Source of the DNA: Pseudomonas cuatrocienegasensis
GTDB lineage: Bacteria; Pseudomonadota; Gammaproteobacteria; Pseudomonadales; Pseudomonadaceae
Reading direction: 5' to 3'
Assembly: GCF_900110925.1 (NCBI RefSeq)
Contig: NZ_FOFP01000009.1
Span: forward strand, 146,893-210,892
Length of the DNA: 64,000 bases
Shown here: positions 16,616 through 25,297 of the stretch, piece by piece
Layout: each line of letters starts with the position of its first letter
Numbering within the stretch: position 1 is the first letter of the stretch
Translations under genes and position numbers: made by a program
The notes under the pieces: model-generated
Databases searched by the model: none
Told to the model about the DNA's origin: nothing
The model's input: the letters and a program-made list of their open reading frames with translations, nothing else

Positions 16616-17701
16616 CTACGGTTCGAGCCCGAGCGTTTGCCTCATTCGTATGATCGCCATATCCGCCTCGCCGTTGGGCAGCGTCTCCGCTCGGTAGGGA
16701 ACGTCCACACGTGAGCCAGGAGGTACTTCAGTCAAGGTAACCTCTATCCCCACCGTCCGAAGTGCATCCACAATGACCTCTACGATCGGGTCAAGGCTGG
16801 CAAGGCCATTCCAAGAGGTTCTTTTTCCCCAAGCATCTTGCAATGCACTTAACAATGCATCGAAGTGCTGGGTCAGATCGCTGGCGACTTGGCAGCGCTG
16901 CTCAACGTCGACAGGCTCGTTAATGCCATCCAGATGGCCCATAAGGTAGGCCACCATCTTTAGTGGCATCGCGGTTTCGCGGCCGGTCTCTACCAGTAGC
17001 GTGGCAACGTCGCCGTGCATCCTAAACTCTTTGATTATGGTACGTGCGCGGTCTACAGCGCCTTCAAGGGACGTTTCTAGGCCCTGGACATAGCTTTCGG
17101 TCACAAGTGTTCCCCGACTGATTAAAGCGCTAAGCCGGCAGGCTGCATATTCTTCCCAGATGGTGTGAGCTGTATCCCGCAGAGTGCTTGTAGCCCAGTC
17201 TCCTTGATGAGGTTCCAGCATGACTCCCAGGGAATGATCCTCGAGCCAGCTTGCTGTCTGAACGTGGCCTAGCTCATGCGCGAGGATGTTGGCCGCAGCC
17301 CAAAACTCATCACGCTCCAAGTCTTGTAAAGCCATATCGAGAAGGACGCTTCCTTTCAGTACAACGTGCATCTTGATGGCGCCATCCCGGCGAACCCTCA
17401 GGGATTTACCGACCCCCAAGAGGCCACCTTCGTTGGTGTACTGCTTAGCTATCGTTGACTCATAGCCCAAGTCCACCGAATCCAGCGCTGCATCGTAATC
17501 GAAGCCAATCGTGACACCGTCCAAATTCGACAGATTCATGAATCGACCACAGGTAACGACGACGTCACTGACGGCAGAGATGAAGTTGTCCTTCCACTCA
17601 ACACCCTCAGGAATATCCCGAAAACTAATCTTGCACGACGCAGGAATGGAGCAGGATGGTAGCTGCTGTTCTGCAGCTTGGGTGTCTTCAGTCACGTTCA
17701 T
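16616..17701 (-). CDS. HExxH zinc-metallopeptidase-like protein, unknown family
   Basis: A 361-residue protein with no signal peptide. LAHELGH at residues 141-146 is a classic HExxH zinc site, and WEEYAACR about 40 residues further on (182-189) offers the third ligand Glu, as in gluzincins. The rest is unrecognised. It lies just outside the divergent CBASS-like locus, 99 bases after the SLOG-PNP gene in the same direction, with a hairpin between them. It could be an extra effector, but that is inference. ATG at 17701; a weak SD. Confidence 0.7.
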   Translation of the reverse strand: MNVTEDTQAAEQQLPSCSIPASCKISFRDIPEGVEWKDNFISAVSDVVVTCGRFMNLSNLDGVTIGFDYDAALDSVDLGYESTIAKQYTNEGGLLGVGKSLRVRRDGAIKMHVVLKGSVLLDMALQDLERDEFWAAANILAHELGHVQTASWLEDHSLGVMLEPHQGDWATSTLRDTAHTIWEEYAACRLSALISRGTLVTESYVQGLETSLEGAVDRARTIIKEFRMHGDVATLLVETGRETAMPLKMVAYLMGHLDGINEPVDVEQRCQVASDLTQHFDALLSALQDAWGKRTSWNGLASLDPIVEVIVDALRTVGIEVTLTEVPPGSRVDVPYRAETLPNGEADMAIIRMRQTLGLEP

Positions 17702-17754
17702 GCCTCCGTATTTACTCCGACGATTCCGGCGGAGCAGTTAGCCCTTTATTGAGA

Positions 17755-17779
17755 AAGCGCCCATGACCTCGGGGCGCTT
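17755..17779 (-). terminator. Hairpin after the SLOG-PNP gene
   Basis: AAGCGCCC (17755-17762) pairs with GGGCGCTT (17772-17779) around a 9-base loop. The downstream minus strand is only mildly T-rich, so termination may be partial. Confidence 0.5.
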
Positions 17780-17800
17780 ACCTCAATGAGAGACGATGGT

Positions 17801-19327
17801 TCAGAGAGCCTGTTTGCGAGTCCATCCGTGTGTGGCGTAATCGAGGGTCACGATGGCTGCAGCCTCAGACGCCACTTTGTGGAAGGTGTTGTCCTTGGTC
17901 GTGTCGCCGTAATCGCTGATTCCGCGGACAACCAAGACGGGCACGTTCTGCTTTTCGCAGGCATCGAATACGCCATAGGCCTCCATCTCAGCTACCAGTG
18001 CTTTTTGGTGAATGCTTTGGAAGCCTTCGAAAACTTCTGGATCACGAATGAGCAATTCGCCTGAGGCGATTGTTGCCGGCGACACCATGAGCTTCGCTGC
18101 AACTTCCCCAGCCTGGGACTCTACCGGGATCGCGAAGCCCAGCTTCTTGGCGCGCTCTTGCAGGCGGTCAGGCAACGACGCGGTTGCAAAATAAGCATTG
18201 AGATCTTGCTGGGTGGAAAGTCCTGGACGTTGCATCTCTGGCCGAAGCGCAATCTGGCCCCCAGCCTGTGCTGCCCCACCTTCGTAGTACACGACGCGTT
18301 CGGACAGAATGACTTCGCCGAGGCTGAGCTTTTTACGACGTCCGCCCGCGATCCCCATCATCAGCACCTTCTTGGGGTTCAGCTCTGACAACAGAAGGGT
18401 AGTGACGGCGCTTGCGTTGACGTTGCCAGCGTTGCCAAGAGAGGCAACGACACATGAGAGAGGGCCGTCCGCTCGCTGGATGGTTACGGGCCAGAAATGA
18501 ATGCCATTCTTGGAGTAGCGTGCAGGTACATCCTCACCAATACCGAACACTTTTTTCGCGGCGGCGAGCTCAATGGCGATAGCCGTGATGACTAGGATAT
18601 CTGGAGAGCGTGCTGCCTCCTTGGCCTCGATTTCTGCCTGGAAAAGTCCAACCGAAAGGTCTGCCAGCTTGTCCAGGCTGTACAGAGGCTCCTGTAGGGA
18701 CATGCTGTCCAGGCGTCCCTTCACCTGCTCGCCGGTGAAGAAGAACATCGCGGAAGGATCCTTGAAGAAATTGGCGCGAAGGCCGAGCGCCCCCTCGCCA
18801 TCTTCGCTGAAGCCCCCAAGCTGCAGGTCAAACGGCAGAACCGGAAGCTTACGTTTGCGAAGTTTGCGAGCTCGGTCGGATACGCCCTTGCCACCGCCTA
18901 GGGCAATCATTGCCGTGGCCACCTCAACTTGTTCATCACCAATGTTCCCGCCGGTGACCAGGTCGTCTTCGATGTAGACGATTTGTGCATAGTCCTCGGC
19001 GGCAAGACGGCGGATCAATGTCCGTTGTTCAAGGGTCATTTTTTCCCGCATGGCCAGCTGCGAGGTGACGATCTTCAACTGATGAGCTGGGGCGTACTCA
19101 GCCAACAGCTTCTCAGCCTCGTAGGCCACCGTCCAATCGAAGGTCAATGCATCGCCGCTTTCATTGACTGGCTGACCTGCTAGGTAGACAACGAGTCCGC
19201 CCTGAGCCGCCAAGACGTTCTTGGTTAACGCGCGAGTGAAGTCGTGCGCGAGATCGATCGAGGCCTTCTCTGTCTTCTTGGAGATGCTGCCCGCAATCAG
19301 AATGAATTCTTTTTCAAGCTTTGCCAT
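17801..19327 (-). CDS. SLOG-like/nucleoside phosphorylase fusion, likely CBASS effector
   Basis: A 508-residue two-domain protein. Residues 1-175 look like a SLOG-type Rossmann nucleotide-binding domain (FILIAGSIS at the start, MIALGGGKG around 140-148). Residues 243-505 are a PNP/UDP phosphorylase-MTAN domain: DILVITAIAIELAA, SLGNAGN, VLMMGIAGG, LGEVILS, and the catalytic region VAEMEAYGVFD...VVRGISDYGD, which carries the conserved Glu and Asp. PNP-type proteins are a known CBASS effector class that degrades nucleotides or nucleosides. The SLOG-like part could sense the cyclic oligonucleotide. It lies 52 bases after the CapW-like regulator in one transcript. Confidence 0.75.
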   Translation of the reverse strand: MAKLEKEFILIAGSISKKTEKASIDLAHDFTRALTKNVLAAQGGLVVYLAGQPVNESGDALTFDWTVAYEAEKLLAEYAPAHQLKIVTSQLAMREKMTLEQRTLIRRLAAEDYAQIVYIEDDLVTGGNIGDEQVEVATAMIALGGGKGVSDRARKLRKRKLPVLPFDLQLGGFSEDGEGALGLRANFFKDPSAMFFFTGEQVKGRLDSMSLQEPLYSLDKLADLSVGLFQAEIEAKEAARSPDILVITAIAIELAAAKKVFGIGEDVPARYSKNGIHFWPVTIQRADGPLSCVVASLGNAGNVNASAVTTLLLSELNPKKVLMMGIAGGRRKKLSLGEVILSERVVYYEGGAAQAGGQIALRPEMQRPGLSTQQDLNAYFATASLPDRLQERAKKLGFAIPVESQAGEVAAKLMVSPATIASGELLIRDPEVFEGFQSIHQKALVAEMEAYGVFDACEKQNVPVLVVRGISDYGDTTKDNTFHKVASEAAAIVTLDYATHGWTRKQAL

Positions 19328-19379
19328 CGTGACAATTCCGGTAGCTGAGGTGTTGAGTGTTGGCTGATTTCTCTAGGGG

Positions 19380-20279
19380 TTAATACTGGAACAGCGCCTT
19401 GATCTCATCCTTGTTCTTGAGGGCGAGCTGGATGACTTCGGGCCTCTGGTCAGCCTGATCGTCATTCAGGTTGAGCTGGAACAGGAGGTACAGGAGGAGG
19501 GCTTGCCGGCATTTGACGTGCATCTCACCGTTCTCCATCAGGAAGTCGGCCTCGATCAAATTGCGCTGGGCGGGTGTGAGGCCTGGGTGAGGGATGAGAA
19601 CCACGTCCACTATCGTGTGCCAGGCGTAGTCCTCATCAGCCCGGTCGCGATCTTGACCACCATATTTGCAGTGCTTGATACGGGTCAGAGAAAAGTCCCG
19701 GAAGTCCTTACGTTTGTGGCAGTAGGCCCGGACGTGCCAGCGGTTCCCGTCATGCACCAACGCGTGGGGAGACAGCCGCCGCTCCCCACCTACAGGGTCG
19801 TTCATGGACTGGTAGAAGACCTCGACATATTCCTTCTCGCGAATCGCTCGGAGGATTTCCCCAGCGATGTCCGCGTTCAGGCGACGACCCAGCTTGGGTA
19901 CAGCAGCGACAGGGGATTGCCAGTTCAGGAAGCTGCCATAGGGAACCTCTGACTGCACGGCGACGCGAAGCAGATCTTCCAGGTACCGCTCAACTGCGCT
20001 GGAGGGGAAGACCGCCTTAAACGAATCGGTCGCCCGGTAGACCCTGGCCCGGGTGTCGTATTCAAGGTTGCTTTCGGCGAGTTTTGCGTACTCGGTGATA
20101 TCCAGGGACGCCTGGGGTACAGAGATTCCGAAGAAGTCAGTGAGGCTGCTTCGGTTGATCTGACCATCCCACCGAAGTCGATAGTCGATGAATTCCAACC
20201 GACGTTCCTGACCCCAACGTGCACCTTGCCGTCCCTTGCTGGTGGGTTGGTCGTCTGTGGGTTTGGACTCGTTTGTCAT
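19380..20279 (-). CDS. WYL-domain regulator, CapW/BrxR-like
   Basis: A 299-residue transcription factor. An N-terminal winged HTH (RLEFIDYRLRWDGQINRSSLTDFFGISVPQASLDI) precedes a WYL domain in the middle (EVFYQSMNDPVGGERRLSPHALVHDGNRWHVRAYC) and a C-terminal dimerisation region, the layout of CapW and BrxR repressors that control CBASS and BREX loci. It starts at 20279 and faces the CD-NTase gene across a 258-base region with an operator-like repeat. Confidence 0.87.
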   Translation of the reverse strand: MTNESKPTDDQPTSKGRQGARWGQERRLEFIDYRLRWDGQINRSSLTDFFGISVPQASLDITEYAKLAESNLEYDTRARVYRATDSFKAVFPSSAVERYLEDLLRVAVQSEVPYGSFLNWQSPVAAVPKLGRRLNADIAGEILRAIREKEYVEVFYQSMNDPVGGERRLSPHALVHDGNRWHVRAYCHKRKDFRDFSLTRIKHCKYGGQDRDRADEDYAWHTIVDVVLIPHPGLTPAQRNLIEADFLMENGEMHVKCRQALLLYLLFQLNLNDDQADQRPEVIQLALKNKDEIKALFQY

Positions 20280-20294
20280 GATCGAACCTCTATA

Positions 20295-20336
20295 GCGTAT
20301 AAAAACTAGACTGCATATAAAAACTATGCGTATAGT
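20295..20336. promoter_or_regulatory. Candidate CapW operator in the divergent CBASS promoter
   Basis: A tandem repeat GCGTATAAAAACTA (20295-20308) and GCATATAAAAACTA (20313-20326), 18 bases apart, overlaps the inverted repeat ACTAT-N4-ATAGT (20323-20336). It is AT-rich and lies within 60 bases of the regulator start, so binding would repress both directions. Confidence 0.6.
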
Positions 20337-20537
20337 AATAGTACGCTAGCGATCTGCAGTTCGCAATTTCCGGACGGATTCTTTAGATGGTTCGGAGAGG
20401 GTTGAAGTGCAGCGAGCCGTAAAGGCGATTCGGGCCTGGTGCTCGAGCCGCCGCGCCATCTCATCCGTCGGCATGTGGTGTAGCTGCTGGTAGGGATGCT
20501 TTGCGACTAACACAACATTTTTAGGAGGGGATGGCCC

Positions 20538-21482
20538 GTGCCACTCACCAACACTCAGATCAAGTATTACGACAGTAACGTGCTGCGCCTACCGAAGGAC
20601 AAACGGGAGACCTACAACGCCCAAGTCGACCGGCTGATTGCAGCGCTGAAGGACAGCCTGAAGAAGCAGGACAAAATCACCATCAAGAAGGTGGTAAAGG
20701 CCGGCTCTTTTGCCAAGCACACCATCCTGCGGCCCAACGCTCAGAACCCAGCCGACGTAGACGTGGTTTTCTACATCAGCGGCCCGAAGGTGGATGAAGA
20801 GACCTTCGCGACCCTTAGCCAGAAAATCTACGACGCGCTGGTCAAGCTGTACCCGAACAAGTCTGTCGAAGACTTCGAAATCCAGCGCAAGGCAGCCAAG
20901 GTCACCTTCGTAGGTACCGGGCTGGAGGTCGACATCGTTCCGGTCATCGAGAACCCGAATAAGGAAGGCTACGGCTGGCAGTTCGACCGTATCGATGGCT
21001 CGAAGACTGAAACCTGCGCGCCGTGCCAAGTGAAGTTCGTGAAGGATCGCAAAGACGAAGATCCGGACTTCCGTACCTTGGTGCGGATGGCCAAGCGGTG
21101 GCGTACCTGGAAAGAGGTGCCTCTCAAGTCCTTCCAAATCGAGCTCATCATGGCTCATGTGCTTGAAGTGAACGTAAAGGAAGGATCGCTAGAGAAGCGT
21201 TTCCGTGACTTCCTCCTCTACATCGCTGAGTCGGGGCTCAAGGAAGTCATCAAGTTCCCCGAGAACGGCAATGTGCCCGAATTCTCCGATACGGTCGTGA
21301 TCATTGATCCGGTCTGTGACACCAACAACGTCGCCAGCCGCATCACCGCGGACGAGTGCAAAGAGATCGTCCAGCTCGCAGAAGAGTCCTGGGAAACCGC
21401 TCATTTCGCATCGGTGGAAGACGACTTCGAGATCTGGAAAGAACTGTTCGGCAAGGGCTTCAAAGTCGAGGATGCAGCATGA
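20538..21482 (+). CDS. CD-NTase (cGAS/DncV-like nucleotidyltransferase), CBASS
   Basis: A 314-residue enzyme that makes a cyclic oligonucleotide second messenger when phage is sensed. The active site is intact: GS at residues 56-57 (KAGSFAKHT), DVD at 73-75 (PADVDVVF) and the third Asp at 132 (LEVDIVPV). The C-terminal helical domain follows. The start is GTG at 20538 with a strong SD AGGAGGGG; a nearer ATG at 20531 is in another frame. The partners HORMA and TRIP13 place it in type III CBASS, probably the CdnC/CdnD type. The next gene overlaps by 4 bases. Confidence 0.93.
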   Translation: MPLTNTQIKYYDSNVLRLPKDKRETYNAQVDRLIAALKDSLKKQDKITIKKVVKAGSFAKHTILRPNAQNPADVDVVFYISGPKVDEETFATLSQKIYDALVKLYPNKSVEDFEIQRKAAKVTFVGTGLEVDIVPVIENPNKEGYGWQFDRIDGSKTETCAPCQVKFVKDRKDEDPDFRTLVRMAKRWRTWKEVPLKSFQIELIMAHVLEVNVKEGSLEKRFRDFLLYIAESGLKEVIKFPENGNVPEFSDTVVIIDPVCDTNNVASRITADECKEIVQLAEESWETAHFASVEDDFEIWKELFGKGFKVEDAA

Positions 21483-21970
21483 CCTACAGCGCCACGCAAA
21501 CGACAACGTACACCACCACTGACATTGAAGCAGTCGTGCGCCGGATCACTGCCGACCTCTTGATGATCGCCTCCAGTAGCGAAGCAGTGACTGAAGCCAA
21601 TGCCAAGGAATGGGCCTATGACATCGAGCTGCTGGCCAAAAACGGGTATCTGAAGTTCGCAGATCTTACCCTGCTGAGCAATGGGGTCGAACAGAAGGCG
21701 ACACGGTACTACGTGAACGAGTCCGGCTCCCTGGCCAACCAGCGTCCTGGTGATGCGCGCTGGCCCAAAGTGTCGAACCCGCACCTGCGGATCGTTCTGT
21801 CCTACAACGACAGCTATACCCAGCAAGCTCGGGACAAAATGGCTGGCAAGTTGAAAATCAACTGGACGACCTCTTGCGACGACATCAGCCACTCCCAGCT
21901 CACTCAGAGCGGTGGTCGCGAATACTCCAGCAACGGCTACGGCATGGAACGGAAGGACTACACCCGATGA
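21479..21970 (+). CDS. HORMA-domain protein of type III CBASS (Cap7-like)
   Basis: A 163-residue protein. IEAVVRRITADLLMIASSS is the start of the HORMA fold and the C-terminal part (VLSYNDSYTQQARDKMAGKLKINW) would carry the safety belt. It is identified mainly by its position between a CD-NTase and a TRIP13-like ATPase, both overlapping by 4 bases. In this class the HORMA closes on a peptide from the phage, binds and activates the CD-NTase. Confidence in the fold comes from context more than from motifs. Confidence 0.75.
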   Translation: MTYSATQTTTYTTTDIEAVVRRITADLLMIASSSEAVTEANAKEWAYDIELLAKNGYLKFADLTLLSNGVEQKATRYYVNESGSLANQRPGDARWPKVSNPHLRIVLSYNDSYTQQARDKMAGKLKINWTTSCDDISHSQLTQSGGREYSSNGYGMERKDYTR

Positions 21971-22863
21971 GCAACAACGGCGTATTTGACTCTGCAATTG
22001 AATTACCGGAAGCCCAGCTGACTGAGCGCGAGAAGGTGTTGCTCGGCTTCAGCGGCCGCTACGAGCGCGTGCAAAACCAGCTCCAGCTGCTGCTGAACCA
22101 GGGCCAGTTGTCCGAGTGGAGCAAGGTGCACCATAAAAGCGTGCTACCGATCTGCAATCTAGTTGCCGACCAGTATCCTCTTGTGATCTTCCACGGGGAC
22201 GTCGGTACCGGGAAAACGGCGACAGCGGAGTGCATCGCTAACCGCATCGTCCGTGATTCTCGCGCTGAAGATTCGGTGTTGTTCAAGCTGAGTAACCGAG
22301 TTCGCGGCTCCGGCAAGGTCGGCGAAATGGGCACTCTTTTGACCCAGGCATTTGCAGAGGTTGCCGAAGCTGCCGGCAAAAAGCGCCGGGCGATTCTCAT
22401 CATCGACGAGGGTGACTCTATCGCAGCCTCTCGTTCGCAGAGCCAGAGCCACCACGAGGATAAAGTGGCTGTGAACACCCTGATCCAAGGCGTGGATGAG
22501 TTGCGCAAATATGGCGGACGGATCGTTGTGATCCTGTGCACCAACCGGCTTTCCGTGCTTGACGCAGCTCTTCGCCGTCGTGCGGCCATCGTTGAAGAAT
22601 TCACCCGTCCAGATGCTGCTGAGCGCAAAGAGCTGTTCAGCATGGATCTGGCAGGTATGGGGCTCACGGAGAAGCAACTGACTGACTTGGCAACCGTCAC
22701 TGGTGAGAGTAAAGGGCAGCCAGCATGGACTTACTCCGATATTCGGACTCGCCTGTACCCAACGGCAATGGCCAAAGCCTTCCCGAATCGTCCGCTGAGC
22801 TTCAATGATCTGACCGACTCGATTCTGACGATGAAGCCATCCCCGGTCATGGAAGACAAGTAA
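21967..22863 (+). CDS. AAA+ ATPase, TRIP13/Pch2-like (Cap6-like)
   Basis: A 298-residue AAA+ ATPase. Walker A is GDVGTGKT (77-84), Walker B is LIIDEGD (144-150) and the sensor-1 Asn is in VILCTNRLS. It disassembles the HORMA-CD-NTase complex and turns off signalling. It overlaps the HORMA gene by 4 bases (ATGA), so all three proteins are probably made in fixed ratio. Confidence 0.9.
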   Translation: MSNNGVFDSAIELPEAQLTEREKVLLGFSGRYERVQNQLQLLLNQGQLSEWSKVHHKSVLPICNLVADQYPLVIFHGDVGTGKTATAECIANRIVRDSRAEDSVLFKLSNRVRGSGKVGEMGTLLTQAFAEVAEAAGKKRRAILIIDEGDSIAASRSQSQSHHEDKVAVNTLIQGVDELRKYGGRIVVILCTNRLSVLDAALRRRAAIVEEFTRPDAAERKELFSMDLAGMGLTEKQLTDLATVTGESKGQPAWTYSDIRTRLYPTAMAKAFPNRPLSFNDLTDSILTMKPSPVMEDK

Positions 22864-23004
22864 GCGGCAGATCGTCTGATTGGGTCGGAGGAGGGGGCTC
22901 TGCTCACACCCTTTACCGACTAGCTCAGTGATCTTTCCAGGGGCCTGGTGTCTGGTAGTGGTAGCTGCGGTTGCCATCCAGACATCAGCTCAAACGGAGT
23001 AGTT

Positions 23005-23562
23005 ATGAAAACCGAAAAAGAAATCTTCGTCTCGGTCGACATCGAGGCCTCGGGCCCGATCCCTGGCAAGTACAGCATGCTATCGATCGGCGCGTGCCTT
23101 GCGTCGAATCCAGCTGAGCAGTTCTCATGCGTTCTGAAGCCCATTTCCGAGGAGTATGTTCCGGCTGCACTGGAGGTCACAGGGTTATCGCTAGAGAAGC
23201 TTCGCGAAGAGGGCTTGGAACCATGTGATGCGATGGCGCAGTTCAATGCGTGGATTGAGTCGCTCGCCGGCGCGGGGCAGACGGTGGTGTTCGTAGGGTT
23301 CAACGCTTCCTTCGACTGGAGCTTCGTGAACTACTATTTCCACGAGTACCTTGGTGAAAATCCCTTCGGGATAGCCGCGCTCGACATCAAGTCGATGTAC
23401 TTCGGCACATCAGATTGCACTTGGAGGTCGACCCGTTCGAGTGAGATTGAGAAGGTGGTGAAGCCCGACAGCTCTGGCGATCACGACGCTCTGCATGACG
23501 CTGTCTATCAAGCAGAATTGTTCAGCCTAATCCGAGAAAAACTGATACGCAGTGAAGGCTAA
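23005..23562 (+). CDS. DEDDh 3'-5' exonuclease, CBASS accessory
   Basis: A 185-residue nuclease. The DEDDh residues are visible: D and E in VSVDIEASG (residues 8-16), D in FNASFDWSF and the His/Asp pair in DHDALHDAV. Family members trim DNA or RNA 3' ends; such exonuclease genes are found as extra genes in CBASS operons. It starts 141 bases after the TRIP13-like gene behind GGAG. The gap makes a separate promoter possible. Confidence 0.85.
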   Translation: MKTEKEIFVSVDIEASGPIPGKYSMLSIGACLASNPAEQFSCVLKPISEEYVPAALEVTGLSLEKLREEGLEPCDAMAQFNAWIESLAGAGQTVVFVGFNASFDWSFVNYYFHEYLGENPFGIAALDIKSMYFGTSDCTWRSTRSSEIEKVVKPDSSGDHDALHDAVYQAELFSLIREKLIRSEG

Positions 23563-23590
23563 CCCTCCAAGGTATAACTTAAGGATTTCT

Positions 23591-24595
23591 ATGAGCTCTC
23601 GTGGCTATCTAAATTTTTTGAAAGACCATCCAGCATACAAGAATCTAGACAAAGATTGGCATGTCGAATTGACCAATTACAACGTTTTCTGGTTTGATCT
23701 GCTAATCAACACACCGGGAGGCTCTGATTATGAAAGCATCGTATCAAAGTCTTTGAACGTGTACCGTGAAGAGGTAGAGCAGAACAACGACAAACGCTTT
23801 GTATATTTTATCGCTGCACGGGATCGGGTGCGATTCCACACCGCTATAGCCCCTCGCTTGAGTCGGTTGAAGAATGAAATTGTGATCCACTTGGAGGTGG
23901 GGGCAGAGAAGAAAAAAAAGGAAATTCGGATGCCCGCGCGCCCTGAAATTTTCGGAATGACTATTCCGAGACTTCTTGATGACGGGCGGTTCATCCTGCT
24001 TCAATTTCCTGGGATGGAACATCCAGTAGGACTTAATATCCACGAATTTTTGATGATGCACTGCGTCAACATCGGCGTAGACACAGAAGTTCTCTATGTG
24101 GGCTCAACTGATGACCCTGCTCGGCGGCCACTTAAACGAAATCATCGTGGCTATAGCGATTCAATTTATGGAGTCAATACTGCCGAGAAAGATGTTTTTG
24201 TTTACTATAATTTGTTCAAGGCAATTTCTATTTCTCAGGGTAGCCCTCATAACCTCCAATTCATGCTTGGTAACTCAATGATTGATGAGGTGCAAAAGAA
24301 AGATGAAGGGATGCTGCTTGAACATGGGCTAGTCCATTACTTTGGAGCAAAGAGTCAAGAGAAAAGCAAAGGGTTGGAGTATGGCAGGCTTCGGAGTGGG
24401 CTAAAGAAACTAAAGCAGAAATACAATATCTCTTCGGTAAGCTATCACATAGAGGCTGAAACTTCGACTGAGTACTGGAATCTGTATTCAAGAGAAGTGC
24501 CTCGTTCCGGTCGCCATGAATTTTCGTTGGTACTGCAAGAGAATCGGGTGTTGATTGGCAGGGCAAAGGGTGCCTTGAATGATCCACTTGGTTAG
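23591..24595 (+). CDS. Unknown protein with a GIY-YIG-like nuclease motif
   Basis: A 334-residue protein, AT-richer than its neighbours. VLYVGSTDDPARRPLK (residues 167-182) followed by NHRG and, about 60 residues on, LLEHGLVHYFG resemble the YIG strand, Arg, His and Glu of GIY-YIG nucleases. The GIY half is weak. The N-terminal 120 residues are unrecognised. The start at 23591 has AAGGA upstream; a GTG at 23552 in the same frame overlaps the exonuclease gene. Its place beside CBASS and a NADAR gene suggests a defence role, but the function is unknown. Confidence 0.6.
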   Translation: MSSRGYLNFLKDHPAYKNLDKDWHVELTNYNVFWFDLLINTPGGSDYESIVSKSLNVYREEVEQNNDKRFVYFIAARDRVRFHTAIAPRLSRLKNEIVIHLEVGAEKKKKEIRMPARPEIFGMTIPRLLDDGRFILLQFPGMEHPVGLNIHEFLMMHCVNIGVDTEVLYVGSTDDPARRPLKRNHRGYSDSIYGVNTAEKDVFVYYNLFKAISISQGSPHNLQFMLGNSMIDEVQKKDEGMLLEHGLVHYFGAKSQEKSKGLEYGRLRSGLKKLKQKYNISSVSYHIEAETSTEYWNLYSREVPRSGRHEFSLVLQENRVLIGRAKGALNDPLG

Positions 24596-24783
24596 GTTTT
24601 GATTCGGGCTCTGCTGACTTTGGTGGGCACCTGAATCCCTCGAAGCTCGTTCTCAGCGCAAATAGTCCAGAGCTTGATCTGCCATCATCGTTGCAGTGAC
24701 AAACAACGTTTGCGTTCTAGCGTGCCGCCTTAGCAACCCATATGCTTGACTTCAGGCCGATAGTCATTAGGTGAGGAGCAGTA

Positions 24784-25296
24784 ATGCAGGAAATTCGGTT
24801 CTACCGTGCAAACGAAAAGCCTTATGGGGCCTTAAGCAACCTGTATAAGCGCGAAGTGTTGTTTGAGGATGTCGTGTATCCCACCTCCGAGCACGCTTAC
24901 CAAGCGGGCAAGCCTCGCAAGGAAGCCGTGCGGGATTGGATTCTTGCGGCTCCATCGCCAGCGCTGGTGGCAATGGCTGCTCACGGTCTTTACTGGTGGG
25001 ACATTCGCCCAGGCTGGTCGAAAGTTAAATTTGAGCGCATGCGAGCCGTTCTCCTGGCCAAGTTCACTCAGCATGAGGATCTGAAAGCGCTCCTGCTTTC
25101 TACCGGTGAGGCCCGGCTGGTCGAGTCGGCCACTGTTGATAACGAGGTCAACAGGACTTGGGGCGAGGTCAATGGCAAGGGCAAAAATAAGCTCGGCGTG
25201 CTGCTGATGGAGGTTCGCGACGAGCTTCGCAAGGCAGAAGCAAAGCCCGTAAGAGCTGTTAAAAAGCCGCGGAAAGCTGCTGTGTCAGTCGACTAG
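24784..25296 (+). CDS. NADAR-family protein (YbiA-like)
   Basis: A 170-residue protein. GALSNLYKREVLFEDVVYPTSEHAYQA near the N-terminus, WSKVKFERMRAVLLAKF and NRTWGEVNGKGKNKLGVLLMEVRDEL are the conserved blocks of NADAR proteins. Family members act on ADP-ribosylated or damaged guanine nucleotides, some in toxin-antitoxin pairs with DarT-like toxins. No such toxin is visible here. The gene ends 1 base from the convergent end of the PfkB gene; a Lys/Ala-rich tail follows the domain. SD GAGGAG. Confidence 0.85.
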   Translation: MQEIRFYRANEKPYGALSNLYKREVLFEDVVYPTSEHAYQAGKPRKEAVRDWILAAPSPALVAMAAHGLYWWDIRPGWSKVKFERMRAVLLAKFTQHEDLKALLLSTGEARLVESATVDNEVNRTWGEVNGKGKNKLGVLLMEVRDELRKAEAKPVRAVKKPRKAAVSVD

Positions 25297-25297
25297 A

